From Clostridiales bacterium (lineage in GTDB: Bacteria > Bacillota > Clostridia > Christensenellales > JAISNN01), in the NCBI GenBank assembly GCA_031275485.1, contig JAISOS010000044.1, positions 1 to 46,270 of the forward strand: a DNA stretch of 46,270 nt. Direction: 5' to 3'. Of the stretch, positions 24,876-33,438 are shown piece by piece. Numbering within the stretch: the first letter of the stretch is position 1; every line of letters begins with the position of its first letter. The translations under genes and the position numbers were made by a program. The notes under the pieces are model-generated. The model made no database searches, was not told the DNA's origin, and saw only the letters and a program-made list of their open reading frames with translations.

Positions 24876-26390
24876 CTATAATATTTCCAAATTCTTTTTG
24901 TACGCCTTGCGGAATTCCGCCGACGCGGTCAGCGCGTCCTTTATTTCGAGCGAGCAATCGCTGTCCGACTCGGTTTTCATAATCACGCTGTCGCCGAGTA
25001 CGTCGCAGTTTACGCCTACGATAAGCCCGCTCATCGTTCTGTCGAAACTCTCGGCGATTCTCAAAATCACGCCGAGTTTTTTGACTGCGTCGACGTCCTC
25101 GTCGGTCAAAAGCTCTTTATATTTCTCAAAATTCGGCTCGATATTGTCGGCCTTTCTGTGAAGGGCGGCGACATATGCCGCCATGACCAAATCCTTGTGC
25201 GAAATACCGTTCAGACCGCTGTGGAGAATCACATATTCCGAATGAACGTGGTGATCGTAGTACTTTATAATCGAGCCCGTATCGTGCAACAGGGCGGCGG
25301 TTCTAAGCACCTTGACGTAGAGCCTCGGCAATTTGTGCAGAACCTTGAGCTGCTTAAACAGCTGAACGGAGAGGTTATAGACGTGTTCGGCGTGCTGAAT
25401 ATTCATATTGAAATTATGGAGCAACGTGTTTATGCTGTGCCCTAAAATATCAGAAATAGGCTTTTCGGCCGTAGACGGAACGGTATAGCGGAACATCGCG
25501 CCCTCTCTCAGACCCCTGCCGCTGATTATGATTTGATTAAATTTTACATAATCCATAACCGCCTTAACCGCCGCCAGCGCACTCGGAAAAATATCGGCGC
25601 GCGAGCCGGACAACCCGTTGATTTTCATCGTTTTATCTATTTCGAGGGTTTTAATCGTATCGTAAATACCCTCGAATTCGCTTACGGCTATGCGGTAGTT
25701 ATGCGAGGTCATAAGCGGATATTTTTTTATACGGCGGCTTATCCTGCCCAAATTTCTAAACGAGCCGCCCACGCCTATCAGTTGCGTGTCCGGGTCAAGC
25801 TCTTTCAGCCATTCCGCTTTTTCAAGATACTCGTAGACGAGCCGCTCTATTTTGAGGGCGCGCTCCTCCGCTATAAGCCCGTTGTTTTTAAACATATCCG
25901 TCAGCGTTATCGTGCCGAACGGCAACGTCAGTTGCTGTAAAAGATGCTTCCTGCTGTAATAAATCAGCTGTATGCTCCCGCCGCCGACATCCATAATAAG
26001 CCCCTTAGGCGCCTCGAGCGTATTGATTACGCCGCTGTAAATCAAAATAGCCTCCTCATCCTCGGAGAGAACCTTAATTTTTATTCCGCACGTAACGGCT
26101 ATTTCGTCGATGAAGCTTCTTTGATTCTTCGCCCGCCTGACTGCGGCGGTGGCGTAAGCGAATATTTTCGAGATCTTGTTCGCGTCGCAGAGACGCTTAA
26201 ACATCTTCAGCGTTTTTATAGTGGCGGCAATGCGCGACGGCTTCAAAAAACCGTCCGTCTCCATGTCCTGAGCCAGCCGCACCGATTCCTTTAACTCGTC
26301 AAAAACCACAAAATAGCCGCCGTCCAAAATGCTGACAAGCAAAAGACGCGCCGTGTTTGAACCGAGATCGATTATCGCAATTTTTTCCAT
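24876..26390 (-). CDS. ppx: Ppx/GppA family phosphatase with HD domain
   Basis: This 504-residue protein joins an exopolyphosphatase/guanosine pentaphosphatase core to an HD domain, the usual long architecture. The actin-like nucleotide motifs are IIDLGSNTARLLL (5-17), YATAAVRRAKN (about 103), the Glu-containing LSEDEEAILIY (about 128) and MDVGGGSIQLI (about 152). In the C-terminal part TAALLHDTGSIIKYYDHHVHSEYVI (about 363-387) has the HD metal-binding signature. It should hydrolyse polyphosphate or (p)ppGpp-type substrates in the stringent response. ATG start follows GGGAAG. A hairpin and promoter lie upstream. Confidence 0.9.
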   Translation of the reverse strand: MEKIAIIDLGSNTARLLLVSILDGGYFVVFDELKESVRLAQDMETDGFLKPSRIAATIKTLKMFKRLCDANKISKIFAYATAAVRRAKNQRSFIDEIAVTCGIKIKVLSEDEEAILIYSGVINTLEAPKGLIMDVGGGSIQLIYYSRKHLLQQLTLPFGTITLTDMFKNNGLIAEERALKIERLVYEYLEKAEWLKELDPDTQLIGVGGSFRNLGRISRRIKKYPLMTSHNYRIAVSEFEGIYDTIKTLEIDKTMKINGLSGSRADIFPSALAAVKAVMDYVKFNQIIISGRGLREGAMFRYTVPSTAEKPISDILGHSINTLLHNFNMNIQHAEHVYNLSVQLFKQLKVLHKLPRLYVKVLRTAALLHDTGSIIKYYDHHVHSEYVILHSGLNGISHKDLVMAAYVAALHRKADNIEPNFEKYKELLTDEDVDAVKKLGVILRIAESFDRTMSGLIVGVNCDVLGDSVIMKTESDSDCSLEIKDALTASAEFRKAYKKNLEIL

Positions 26391-26434
26391 GTAAAATATT
26401 CTTCCCGTTTAGTAAATTTCAGGTACTAAAATAC

Positions 26435-26480
26435 AAGTCCGATTCTGTCGAAAACCCACCCCCGACGGAGTATCGGACTT
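26435..26480 (-). promoter_or_regulatory. leader stem-loop upstream of ppx
   Basis: Perfect 9-bp outer arms AAGTCCGAT/ATCGGACTT enclose further short pairing and a C-rich (G-rich on the minus strand) loop. It lies in the predicted 5' leader of ppx; on the minus strand GTATTTTAG follows. Attenuator or RNA stabiliser are both possible. Confidence 0.45.
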
Positions 26481-26523
26481 ATGTCTGTATAATAATTCCC
26501 CATTATCGATTTTAATATGTAGT

Positions 26524-26551
26524 ATTATATCATAAAAAAACGGTTTTGCAT
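26524..26551 (-). promoter_or_regulatory. promoter candidate for ppx
   Basis: Minus strand extended -10 TGATATAAT (hexamer 26524-26529) with a weak -35 ATGCAA 16 bp upstream. It predicts a leader of about 127 nt that includes the hairpin. Confidence 0.45.
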
Positions 26552-26677
26552 AGGACTTTTTGACAAAAAAAGTTGCTTTTTTTTATTTTTTTCCACGACG
26601 AAACGGCAAAATATCGTTTATAATAAAAACGTTTCCGCCGAAATCCTTTATTTTTGGAGAGAAATTTTTTGTTAAGG

Positions 26678-26747
26678 ATCCGCGGGGAAAACCTTTTGTA
26701 AATTTGCGAATAAAAGGCTTACCTCCCGCCTCTTTCCAAAAAAGCTT
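26678..26747 (+). repeat. palindromic repeat R1, copy H
   Basis: Arms GCGGGGAAAACCTTTTGT and AAAAGGCTTACCTCCCGC with an enlarged loop; tail CTCTTTCCAAAAAAGCTTC. Confidence 0.75.
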
Positions 26748-26996
26748 CGACGGTTATATTCAGTTCGAGCCCGGCGCCGGCATTAGGTTTTTTTGTGAAA
26801 TATGAGCTACGCGAATCCGTATCGATCGAACTAAGAAATACCGAATTTCAGAGGTTTTTTATCCGTCAAGGCGTTTGAGAACTTGTACAGCGATTATAAA
26901 TCGGATTTGCGCAAATACGGTCGTCGATTTTTTGCCGTATCGTTCATAAAAAGCTTCCGCAAAGATTTTCGCCGTGCATTTTCGTATAAAAACGAT

Positions 26997-27060
26997 AAAG
27001 TGTTTTGGAAAGGAGCACGCTGGGAACCTTTCGTGAACAAAAGGTTCCCCATGCATAAAT
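26997..27060 (-). repeat. palindromic repeat R1, copy I
   Basis: Inverted copy: the AAAGTGTTTTGGAAAGG tail comes first, then arms GGGAACCTTTCGTG and AACAAAAGGTTCCCC. Located 40 bp upstream of the secreted-protein gene. Confidence 0.75.
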
Positions 27061-27098
27061 CCCCACCCCTTCAAAAAAAAACAAAAAGAGGTTCTCTT

Positions 27099-28517
27099 AT
27101 GAAAACAAATTCCGCCGTTACGTTTTTTTCGCTTATCGCCGCCGCCGTAATTTTGGTTTCCGGCATATTTTTGTCGGTACTCGGCACGGGCGGTCCCGCC
27201 GGTTCGGCGTCACCGGGTATAATAGAGGATCAGGAGAAAAACGGCGGTGAAAACGAGGAAGAACAAGCCGACGCCGTCCGCAATGTCTATCCTCTCGCCG
27301 CGTTGGGAACGCCCTACGGCTATATCCAAAGATTTGGAAGTTCGGGCGGCGACGCGGCGTTGGACGTCTATTTTATAGGCGGTTGCATCTACGCGTTTTT
27401 TTATGCCGGAAGCGGCGATTACGACTCGCGGGAGAAAGCGTCGGTCAACCTCGCTAAGCTCGACGGAAACGGAACGGTTTTAAAAACTCTCTCGCTCGGC
27501 AAAGGAACCTACGCGGCGTCCAAACCCGTGTGGAACGGCATAGCGGTGTGTCTGTCCGAAAAGGGCGAAAAGGACGGCAAAACCGACAGGAACACGCTCG
27601 CGCTTATCGACCTCGATCTGAACGCCGTATTCTCGCGGCACGAACCGTTCGACGCGTCCGTCCGTCTTTACTTTTTCAACGAAAAACTTCTGTATATCAC
27701 GTCGTCGGACGCGGCGCTTTCGGTGAAAGCGTTCGACGAATCGCTTCTGTCTTCCGTATCGGCCGCCGTGCCGATACCGACCGGCTGCACGGTAATCGAC
27801 GCGTTCGCCTTCCGCTCGCTGAAAATCCTGCTCGGCTCGGTATCGGAATTCTGCGTCTATTCGTACTCTCCGTCAGACGCCGCTTTGACGCGCATAACGC
27901 GGGGCGCGGGCGGCGTAAAGCGCGCCGTTCCTAAAAGCGGCGGCTACCTTTTCATAGCGGACAGCGGTGCGGTCGGACTGTACGACGCGGATTTTAATAA
28001 AATCGGGGAGCGGAGCTTCGACGGCGAAATAAGCGGAGTCGAAGCGACGTTTTTCGGCTACGCGCTAACGACGGCGGCGAACGGCGGCTCGACCGCGTAC
28101 TTCCTCTGCCCGCACTTCGACGTACTCCAAAAAAAGCCTATGAGCGCGGACGTCCGCGTCGTGAACGTCGGCGGCACGGTCTGCTTTCACTCCGTCTCCG
28201 ACGGCTTTTTAAACTTATACAAGCTGTCCGACTTCGACCTAATCCCATTTCTTACCGCATCCGTCAACATTATTCTTTCCGGCAATCCTCTCTCCGTCAA
28301 TTCTTTCCTGTCCGGCTTCGTTTCGACTGATTCGCGCGCGGCTTACGACTCTCTTTCGGGCAATTCATACGACTCCGGTGGCGCCTTTTTTACCGTCGTT
28401 TCAAACGATTCGCGCGTCGCCGTCATTCTAAATTCGCGCGGCGTTTCCTCGCTCGGCTCCTACGGCGGCAACGACATATTCGTCATTTTGTTCGGACGTT
28501 CCTTTTTCGGCTTATAG
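27099..28517 (+). CDS. secreted or membrane-anchored propeller-like protein, unknown function
   Basis: From the ATG at 27099-27101 (AGAGG about eight bases upstream) the protein has 472 residues. I reject the longer frame because its first 72 codons translate an R1 repeat. Residues 7-30 form an N-terminal signal or anchor, followed by an acidic linker (EDQEKNGGENEEEQADA). The rest consists of short beta-strand blocks, for example VYFIGGCIYAFFYAGSGDYD, VNLAKLDGNGTVLKTLSLG and YLFIADSGAVGLYDADFNKIG, repeating at about 45-60 residues, which suggests a beta-propeller. The last ~80 residues are Ser-rich. Family not recognised. Its stop codon lies inside a palindrome. Confidence 0.7.
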   Translation: MKTNSAVTFFSLIAAAVILVSGIFLSVLGTGGPAGSASPGIIEDQEKNGGENEEEQADAVRNVYPLAALGTPYGYIQRFGSSGGDAALDVYFIGGCIYAFFYAGSGDYDSREKASVNLAKLDGNGTVLKTLSLGKGTYAASKPVWNGIAVCLSEKGEKDGKTDRNTLALIDLDLNAVFSRHEPFDASVRLYFFNEKLLYITSSDAALSVKAFDESLLSSVSAAVPIPTGCTVIDAFAFRSLKILLGSVSEFCVYSYSPSDAALTRITRGAGGVKRAVPKSGGYLFIADSGAVGLYDADFNKIGERSFDGEISGVEATFFGYALTTAANGGSTAYFLCPHFDVLQKKPMSADVRVVNVGGTVCFHSVSDGFLNLYKLSDFDLIPFLTASVNIILSGNPLSVNSFLSGFVSTDSRAAYDSLSGNSYDSGGAFFTVVSNDSRVAVILNSRGVSSLGSYGGNDIFVILFGRSFFGL

Positions 28518-28527
28518 CCGAAAAAGG
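28501..28527. terminator. palindrome between convergent genes
   Basis: Arms CCTTTTTCGGC and GCCGAAAAAGG (11 bp, perfect) around TTATA. The plus-strand stop codon TAG (28515-28517) is in the palindrome, and the minus-strand TSCPD gene ends 26 bp away. A bidirectional terminator is likely. Confidence 0.55.
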
Positions 28528-28552
28528 CGAAAGCGGGCGATAAAGCCGACGG

Positions 28553-28812
28553 CTATCCGTCTTTTTCCGCCTCCGCCGCCTGCCTGACCGCCGCCGCGAG
28601 CTGGTCGGCACACGAGGTTTTTCTGAATCCGCAAGTAATTCCCTTGCATTTTCCTCGATTTGTTCGGGCGTCAATCCCTCCGCGAAACGCGCCAAAGCTT
28701 TCAAATTGCCGTCGCAACCGTCCTTAAAGCCGATATTCCTAACGACTCCGTTCTCAAAATCGAAATCGATTCTTCTCGAACACGTCCCCTGCGTTTTATA
28801 AGCATATTTCAT
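28553..28812 (-). pseudogene. TSCPD-domain protein, single-base frameshift
   Basis: Starting at the ATG 28810-28812 with GGAGG five bases upstream, the frame reads MKYAYKTQGTCSRRIDFDFE, continues to LTPEQIEENAR, and then goes out of frame at a GGG run near 28640. In the +2 frame the expected end follows: GITCGFRKTSCADQLAAAVR and a stop at 28553-28555. The restored ~86-residue protein would be a complete small TSCPD-domain protein (TIGR03905-like), with KTSCADQL as the signature. The domain is related to a region of B12-dependent ribonucleotide reductases; its role is unknown. One missing G explains it: true inactivation or an assembly error. Confidence 0.75.
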
Positions 28813-28888
28813 AGCCGCCTCCAAAAAAATGCAACGTATCTCTTTTGAAACCGTGCCGGCGGCGTTCTTTGCCGCCAAGCTTTGTGAG

Positions 28889-28950
28889 TTTTCGAATTTT
28901 TGTGATAAAAAGCGATGCGGGCAGAGCAAAGTTATCACGGATTTTCAGAG
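28889..28950 (-). repeat. dispersed inverted repeat R2, copy 5 (inverted)
   Basis: Reverse orientation: TTCGAATTTTTGTGATAAAAA first, then a centre GCGATGCGGGCAGAGCAAAG that is the reverse complement of the copy-4 centre, then TTATCACGGATTTTCAGA. Confidence 0.65.
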
Positions 28951-29211
28951 CCTCCGAGTTTTGAAAAAGATCTTAACGATTACGCTTTAAAACTGCGGCG
29001 CAACCGCTTTCCCACTATGTAAAGCGCGGCGGGAAAAGCTCCGTTTTTTCGCGCAATTACCGCGAACGGCATTTTACGCGGACGCGCGCCGACGCGATTC
29101 GCTTCCGTAAATACGTGAAATTCAAAGCCGTCCGCAGCGTATATTTCCCCGCGGTATTTATTCGGCGGCGTTTTTCATTTTTTCGCTTTAACCGGTGAAA
29201 TCATCGCGCGT

Positions 29212-29550
29212 CTATGGACTTCCGCAATATTCATATGCCGAAACTCCGCCTGAGACCGAAACGTTGCCCGAGCTACGGCGCGGGCAACAGACAGCGACCG
29301 TCCGCGCGCCGTCGGGCGAGCGGAACATATGCGGAAACCTCGGTTTCATTCCGTTTTGAACGATTTCACGGCTACCTCCGCGCATATAAACGTCTTTCAG
29401 CAGACCGGAGATATCATTATCCCGCAAATCTTTTACCGCGTCGCCGGATGACAGACAGACTGCGGAAACGATATCACCTATGCTTCGGACGTTTTGGCCA
29501 ACGACCGTATCCGTGTATTTTTTATACCTAACCGCAGTTTTCTTTGTCAT
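29212..29550 (-). CDS. uncertain hypothetical protein
   Basis: A 112-codon frame whose codon choice resembles the genes here and which has an AAGGG-like ribosome site before its ATG. The middle part (VVGQNVRSIGDIVSAVCLSS, DAVKDLRDNDISGLLKDVYM) looks like soluble helices. I recognise no family. It may be a genuine small gene, a fragment, or chance. Confidence 0.3.
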   Translation of the reverse strand: MTKKTAVRYKKYTDTVVGQNVRSIGDIVSAVCLSSGDAVKDLRDNDISGLLKDVYMRGGSREIVQNGMKPRFPHMFRSPDGARTVAVCCPRRSSGNVSVSGGVSAYEYCGSP

Positions 29551-29963
29551 TGAGACCCTTTTTCGCCCCGCTTAACAAACCGGGGAGTCTTAAACCTCCG
29601 CAAACGGTTAATATCCAACCGATAACCGAAAACGCGATTATTTTTCAGCCCTTTAACGCGGGCTTTTCGACCGAGGGCCTATTAACTAACAAGAACAAAC
29701 CTATCTGTAAAAAAATGACGAGCCAAGAACAATCCAACCACAACCCGTTTCCTTCTTCTCCATTGGTGAAATTCCTTTCTTTCCGGTTAATTATACTCAA
29801 TCAAACCTTCAGACCAAACGCCGTCAAATTTGAAAAAACGCCGTCTTTTAAAGACGGCGCGGACGGGCTTTCCCGTCGGTTTAATACCGTTTTAACAAGC
29901 GGACCGCGCGAAAAACAAGGCTTTTCGCGCATAACCGCCGCATAGCCGCTATCCGTTGGACAT

Positions 29964-30023
29964 TCCGAATTTTCATGATAAAAAGCGGCAACGACGGAGC
30001 GGAATCATAGCGAATTTATAGCG
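29964..30023 (-). repeat. dispersed inverted repeat R2, copy 6 (inverted)
   Basis: CCGAATTTTCATGATAAAAA opens the unit and ATCATAGCGAATTTATAGCG closes it. More diverged than copies 2-5. Confidence 0.5.
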
Positions 30024-30103
30024 GAAAACACCGCGCGGCGACGCAATTCAGCTTTTTTAAAACACGCCCTAATAAAGTTTTTTTGGAAAGAGTTGCGGGA
30101 AGA

Positions 30104-30330
30104 AACCTCGGGGCGCGGCGGCAAAAGGGCGAGAGAGACAGAGTATATGGATTTTTTGCGGAAATAAAGACAAAAAACGCCGACGCGGATTAGCCGCGGT
30201 GAAATTTTCTGTCGAAATATCCGCGAATAAAGACGCGCTCCCGCCCTCGCAAGATAAGCCCGCGAGCGAAAGGTTTTTTCCGAGTAATTTAAAAAACAGG
30301 AAAAGTCTTACCGTCGCGGATAGCTTGCCG
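30104..30330 (+). repeat. dispersed repeat R4, copy 2
   Basis: Shares GGCGCGGCGGCAAAAGGGCG, AAAGACAAAAAACGC and GTCGAAATATCCGCG blocks with 4172-4350 in the same order. Confidence 0.5.
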
Positions 30331-30380
30331 ACGCGCCCGGCAAATTCAAAAAAAGGTTTTTCCCCGCGCCGTATTCCGCA

Positions 30381-31793
30381 TTACTTCACGCTTGCGCTTC
30401 CCGCCGCATTCTCGCCGTCGTCGATTTTACCGAGATATTCCGGTAGCTTCATTCCCGACAACTTAAACACGTCGTTGAGCGGCGGCACCGCCTTGAAAAG
30501 CGAGGATAAAAAGCCCGCCGTCGTCGATTCGCCGTCCTTGCCGTTCATACCGTCCCAAACGGTGACCTTATCGATTTTGAGATTCTTAATCGCCTCGACC
30601 TGCGTTTTAACCAGCGTTTCGATTTTATCGGCAATCATAAGCTTCACGGCGTCGTCCGCGTCGCCGCCCGACTGGGCGATGATTTCGCCGAAGCCCTTCG
30701 CCTGGCTCTTCAACAGCTCTACGGTACCGCGCGCCTCCGCCTCGAGCTTAGCGTAAATCGCGTCCGCCTCGCCTTTTGCTTTTCTTCTGATTTGCTCGGC
30801 TTCCGCCTCGGCTTGGAGCGTCAATTTTTCCTTTTCGATTTCGGTCCTTATGATTACGTCGGCTTTCAGCGTAGCGTTTTCTCGCGCCGCGCGCTTCAAT
30901 TCGGCCTCTTCCTCGGCGGTATACGCCTCTTGGAGCGCCTTGGCGGCGGCGATTTTTTCGGCGACGGTTGCGCGTCTTAGGGATTCGGCCTCGACCTCGC
31001 GTCTCGCGGCGTTGGACTGCGACATAGACGCGTAGGAGAGGTTTTCGCCCTCTACGGCTTTGAGGTTTGCCGTCGCGACCTGAATTCTCTGATCGGACTG
31101 CGCGTTCGCCTCGCCTACGGAGCCGTCCCTGTTTTTTTCGGCGACGGACTTTCTCGCGTCGTTGATGGCTTTCGCGGCGGCTTCCTTTCCCAAAGCGTTG
31201 ATATAGCCCGATTCGTCGTTGATATCGGTAACGTTAACGTTGATAAGCTTGAGCCCGATTTTTTTCAGCTCGCCCTCCACGTTTTTGGACACCGCTTCGA
31301 GGAATTTATCTCTGTCCGCGTTGATTTCCTCGATGTCCATAGTCGCGATGACCAGACGCAACTGACCCAAAATAATGTCCTTCGCAAGGTTTTGAATATC
31401 CTGCATTTTGAGACCCAGCAACCTTTCGGCGGCGTTCTGCATAATCCCGGGCTCGTTGGAAATCGCGACGGTGAAGATGGACGGCACGTCGATACGGATA
31501 TTCTGGCGGCTTAACGCCTGCCGTAAATCGACGTTTATCGATATCGGCGTGAGATCGAGGAATTGATAGGCCTGAAAGAACGGCCAAATAAATTTCGTGC
31601 CGCCGTGCAGGCAAAGGGACGAGCCGTCCGAATTGATTTTTCCGTAGACGACCATAATTTTGTCCGACGGACACTTTTTCAGCCTTGCGGGAACGAGAAA
31701 CAGCACGCCCAAGCCGGCGACTAAAATCACCAGACCGACGACGAGAGCGATCGCTCCTCCCGTGCTAAGAGCAAAAATGAGATTTGGAAACAT
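30381..31793 (-). CDS. floT: flotillin (FloT-type SPFH protein)
   Basis: A 470-residue SPFH protein. The N-terminal hydrophobic anchor spans about 10-35. The SPFH domain (about 38-220) has KIMVVYGK, GTKFIWPFFQ and the family text NVNVTDINDESGYINALGKEAAAKA. A long coiled-coil rich in Ala/Glu/Arg (EAEAEQIRRKAKGEADAIYA, about 215-370) is the flotillin repeat region. Flotillins scaffold ordered membrane microdomains. An NfeD protein, the usual operon partner (YuaF-FloT in Bacillus), is encoded upstream on the same strand 288 bp away. ATG start follows GGAGGT eight bases upstream. Confidence 0.93.
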   Translation of the reverse strand: MFPNLIFALSTGGAIALVVGLVILVAGLGVLFLVPARLKKCPSDKIMVVYGKINSDGSSLCLHGGTKFIWPFFQAYQFLDLTPISINVDLRQALSRQNIRIDVPSIFTVAISNEPGIMQNAAERLLGLKMQDIQNLAKDIILGQLRLVIATMDIEEINADRDKFLEAVSKNVEGELKKIGLKLINVNVTDINDESGYINALGKEAAAKAINDARKSVAEKNRDGSVGEANAQSDQRIQVATANLKAVEGENLSYASMSQSNAARREVEAESLRRATVAEKIAAAKALQEAYTAEEEAELKRAARENATLKADVIIRTEIEKEKLTLQAEAEAEQIRRKAKGEADAIYAKLEAEARGTVELLKSQAKGFGEIIAQSGGDADDAVKLMIADKIETLVKTQVEAIKNLKIDKVTVWDGMNGKDGESTTAGFLSSLFKAVPPLNDVFKLSGMKLPEYLGKIDDGENAAGSASVK

Positions 31794-31985
31794 AAGAGGA
31801 TACCTCCGATTTTTATTTTATTAATAATTCGTGATTTTTCTAAAACTCCCAAATATGCGGGTTCTTAATTATCCGGCCGCCCGTAAACGGACGCTTATTC
31901 GTTGCGAATATCCGCCCGAATTTCCTCCGGTTCAACTCGGGTATTTATCCCGTTAATTATCGCGGATTCACGCGGTTATCGCTTA

Positions 31986-32049
31986 AAGTTTTTTAGAATA
32001 GGGGCGCGAGGGAAACTTTTTTTGTTTACAAAAGGTTTCCCACGCATAA
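31986..32049 (-). repeat. palindromic repeat R1, copy J
   Basis: Inverted: AAAGTTTTTTAGAATAGGGGCGCG, arms GAGGGAAACTTTTTTTGT and ACAAAAGGTTTCCCACGC. Located between nfeD and floT. Confidence 0.7.
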
Positions 32050-32081
32050 TTTTTTAAGAAGCGTAAGTTTAAAATTTTTTT

Positions 32082-32723
32082 CTAAATCCTCTCCACAAGA
32101 AAGGTATTCGTATCCGCGAGCGCGACGATTTTTATTATCGCGCCGTCCTCGATTTTTTCCTCCGCGTCGGTCATCGCCGAACATTCGACAAGCCGCTCCT
32201 GAATCATAACGGTAATTTTGCCCGCGCCGGTTCTTTTTTGGGGAATGCTTAAATATACGACGCCGGTCGCCCCCACCGCCCTGTTGAAGCTGATATTCCC
32301 GCGTCCCTCGAGGCGCAGGATTGCGCGCATCAGAACCGCGAGCAGAAGAGCGGTCAGCGCGCCCGCGGCCGCGCCGATAAGCAACGACCAATAGGATACC
32401 GCGCCGAACAGCCCGAAAGCCGTCCAGCCGCCCACCGCCAAAAAGGCGACCGCGCCGCGAATTGTCAAAACTTTCAGCCCGCTCGCCTCGACTACCGAGG
32501 TGCTGTTTGACTGAATATCGCCGATTCCGTCATATCCCGCGTCCGTTCCGTCCGCGCAAGCGTCGCCGTCGAAGTGCGCGTCCGAGCCGCCGTCAAAGGC
32601 GTCGGAGCCGTTCGACATACCGATAAGGAGCAACGCGAACTGCACGACAAGAAACGCCGACGCTATGACCGCGATGACAAACAAGATCTGCTCCGCCGCC
32701 TGTAATCCGTTAAACCATTCCAT
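32082..32723 (-). CDS. nfeD: NfeD-family membrane protein
   Basis: A 213-residue protein of the short NfeD class that lacks the ClpP-like protease domain. It begins with a membrane helix (about 12-35), has an Asp/Gly/Ala-rich linker (SDAFDGGSDAHFDGDA), two or three further helices (about 85-140) and a C-terminal OB-fold (GATGVVYLSIPQKRTGAGKI, ... IKIVALADTNTFLVERI). NfeD proteins partner with flotillins, matching the floT gene downstream. ATG start follows GAGGG. The linker resembles that of Bacillus YuaF in position but not in detail. Confidence 0.88.
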   Translation of the reverse strand: MEWFNGLQAAEQILFVIAVIASAFLVVQFALLLIGMSNGSDAFDGGSDAHFDGDACADGTDAGYDGIGDIQSNSTSVVEASGLKVLTIRGAVAFLAVGGWTAFGLFGAVSYWSLLIGAAAGALTALLLAVLMRAILRLEGRGNISFNRAVGATGVVYLSIPQKRTGAGKITVMIQERLVECSAMTDAEEKIEDGAIIKIVALADTNTFLVERI

Positions 32724-33261
32724 TATCCCGCCCTCTTAAAAATAAAATCCGTTATAAACGGCAACTTAAAAATACCCGATTCAAAGCCGCGCCGCGCTAA
32801 AACGGTCCGCAACCTTATTAAAAAATACGATCTTCCGCAAGTATATTATCACACTTTTCCTCATATGTCAAGAAATTTTTCGATTTTAAGAACCCGTCCT
32901 TATGAATTAACACCGTATTTGAAAAGGATTGTTTGCGGTTTTAAAGGCGTTTTCCAAAAATTTCAGGCAAAGCTGTAACAAAAAAACGGGGAAAAAGCGG
33001 GAAAACCCGTAAAGACGCGCTTTTAAATTTATGAAAACTGGCTCTAAGTTTTACGTGCGCAATTCGCTCGCGCGTATCGCATATAAAATAATACGGCATT
33101 CAGTCGCGGCAACGGACAATTCCGCTTTAAAAAACCGCAGTCTTTCCGGGCGTATTTTTACGCGACGCGAAAGCGCGGACGGAATGACTCTTCGCGATAA
33201 ACGGGCGGTTGCGCGACCTTCCGTCGTGATATACGTAATATGCGCGATTAGATCCGTCTCC
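32724..33261. other. spacer with R5 copy
   Basis: No gene. An R5 copy occupies about 32932-33035. The rest is unassigned and leads into a duplicated piece of the ANTAR gene. Confidence 0.5.
32932..33035 (+). repeat. dispersed repeat R5, copy 3
   Basis: Shares TTTGCGGTTTTAAAGGCGTT, GTAACAAAAAAACGG and AACCCGTAAAGACGCG blocks with copies 1 and 2. Confidence 0.5.
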
Positions 33262-33426
33262 GGCGACAAGCTCGCCTCTTCCTGTCCGTCTGTCCGGCGC
33301 GCGGCGCTCGATATACTTATGCGCCTCGCCCCCGCTCATATTTTAGTATCGAACCGGCACGGTTTTCGCGCGTTCCACCGCGCGCGTCTCGGAAACTTTT
33401 TTCCGCAGTTTTTCGGTTGCGGCGCA
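33262..33426 (-). pseudogene. partial tandem duplicate of the ANTAR gene 3' half
   Basis: These ~165 bp match 33466-33630 inside the ANTAR gene at an offset of 204 bp, at roughly 85-90% identity by eye. The translated piece keeps EAHKYIERRAPDRRTGRGEL but has a stop just before it (the reading of ATTTTAGTATCG), and no start. It is a decayed tandem copy of the RNA-binding domain end. Confidence 0.75.
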
Positions 33427-33438
33427 TTATTCGCCCCT

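Larger units (their letters stand above)
26552..27098. other. divergent spacer with two R1 copies
   Basis: No gene is supported. R1 copies H (26678-26747) and I (26997-27060) lie in opposite orientation. The long frame upstream of the next gene reads through copy I and is not protein-like. Confidence 0.55.
28813..30380. other. 1.5-kb region with little coding signal
   Basis: Holds R2 copies at 28889-28950 and 29964-30023, one uncertain 112-codon frame (29212-29550) and an R4 copy (30104-30330). Nothing else could be supported. Confidence 0.5.

Noticed and set aside
26883-27098. A 72-residue extension of the secreted propeller-like protein
   Set aside because: It reads through R1 copy I, and the internal ATG at 27099 begins a proper signal sequence.
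28813-28938. An upstream extension of the TSCPD gene
   Set aside because: It crosses an R2 repeat; the internal ATG has GGAGG and matches the family start.
29544-29945. A 133-codon plus-strand frame
   Set aside because: Starts in the opposite gene's start region, has no ribosome site, and its composition is spacer-like.
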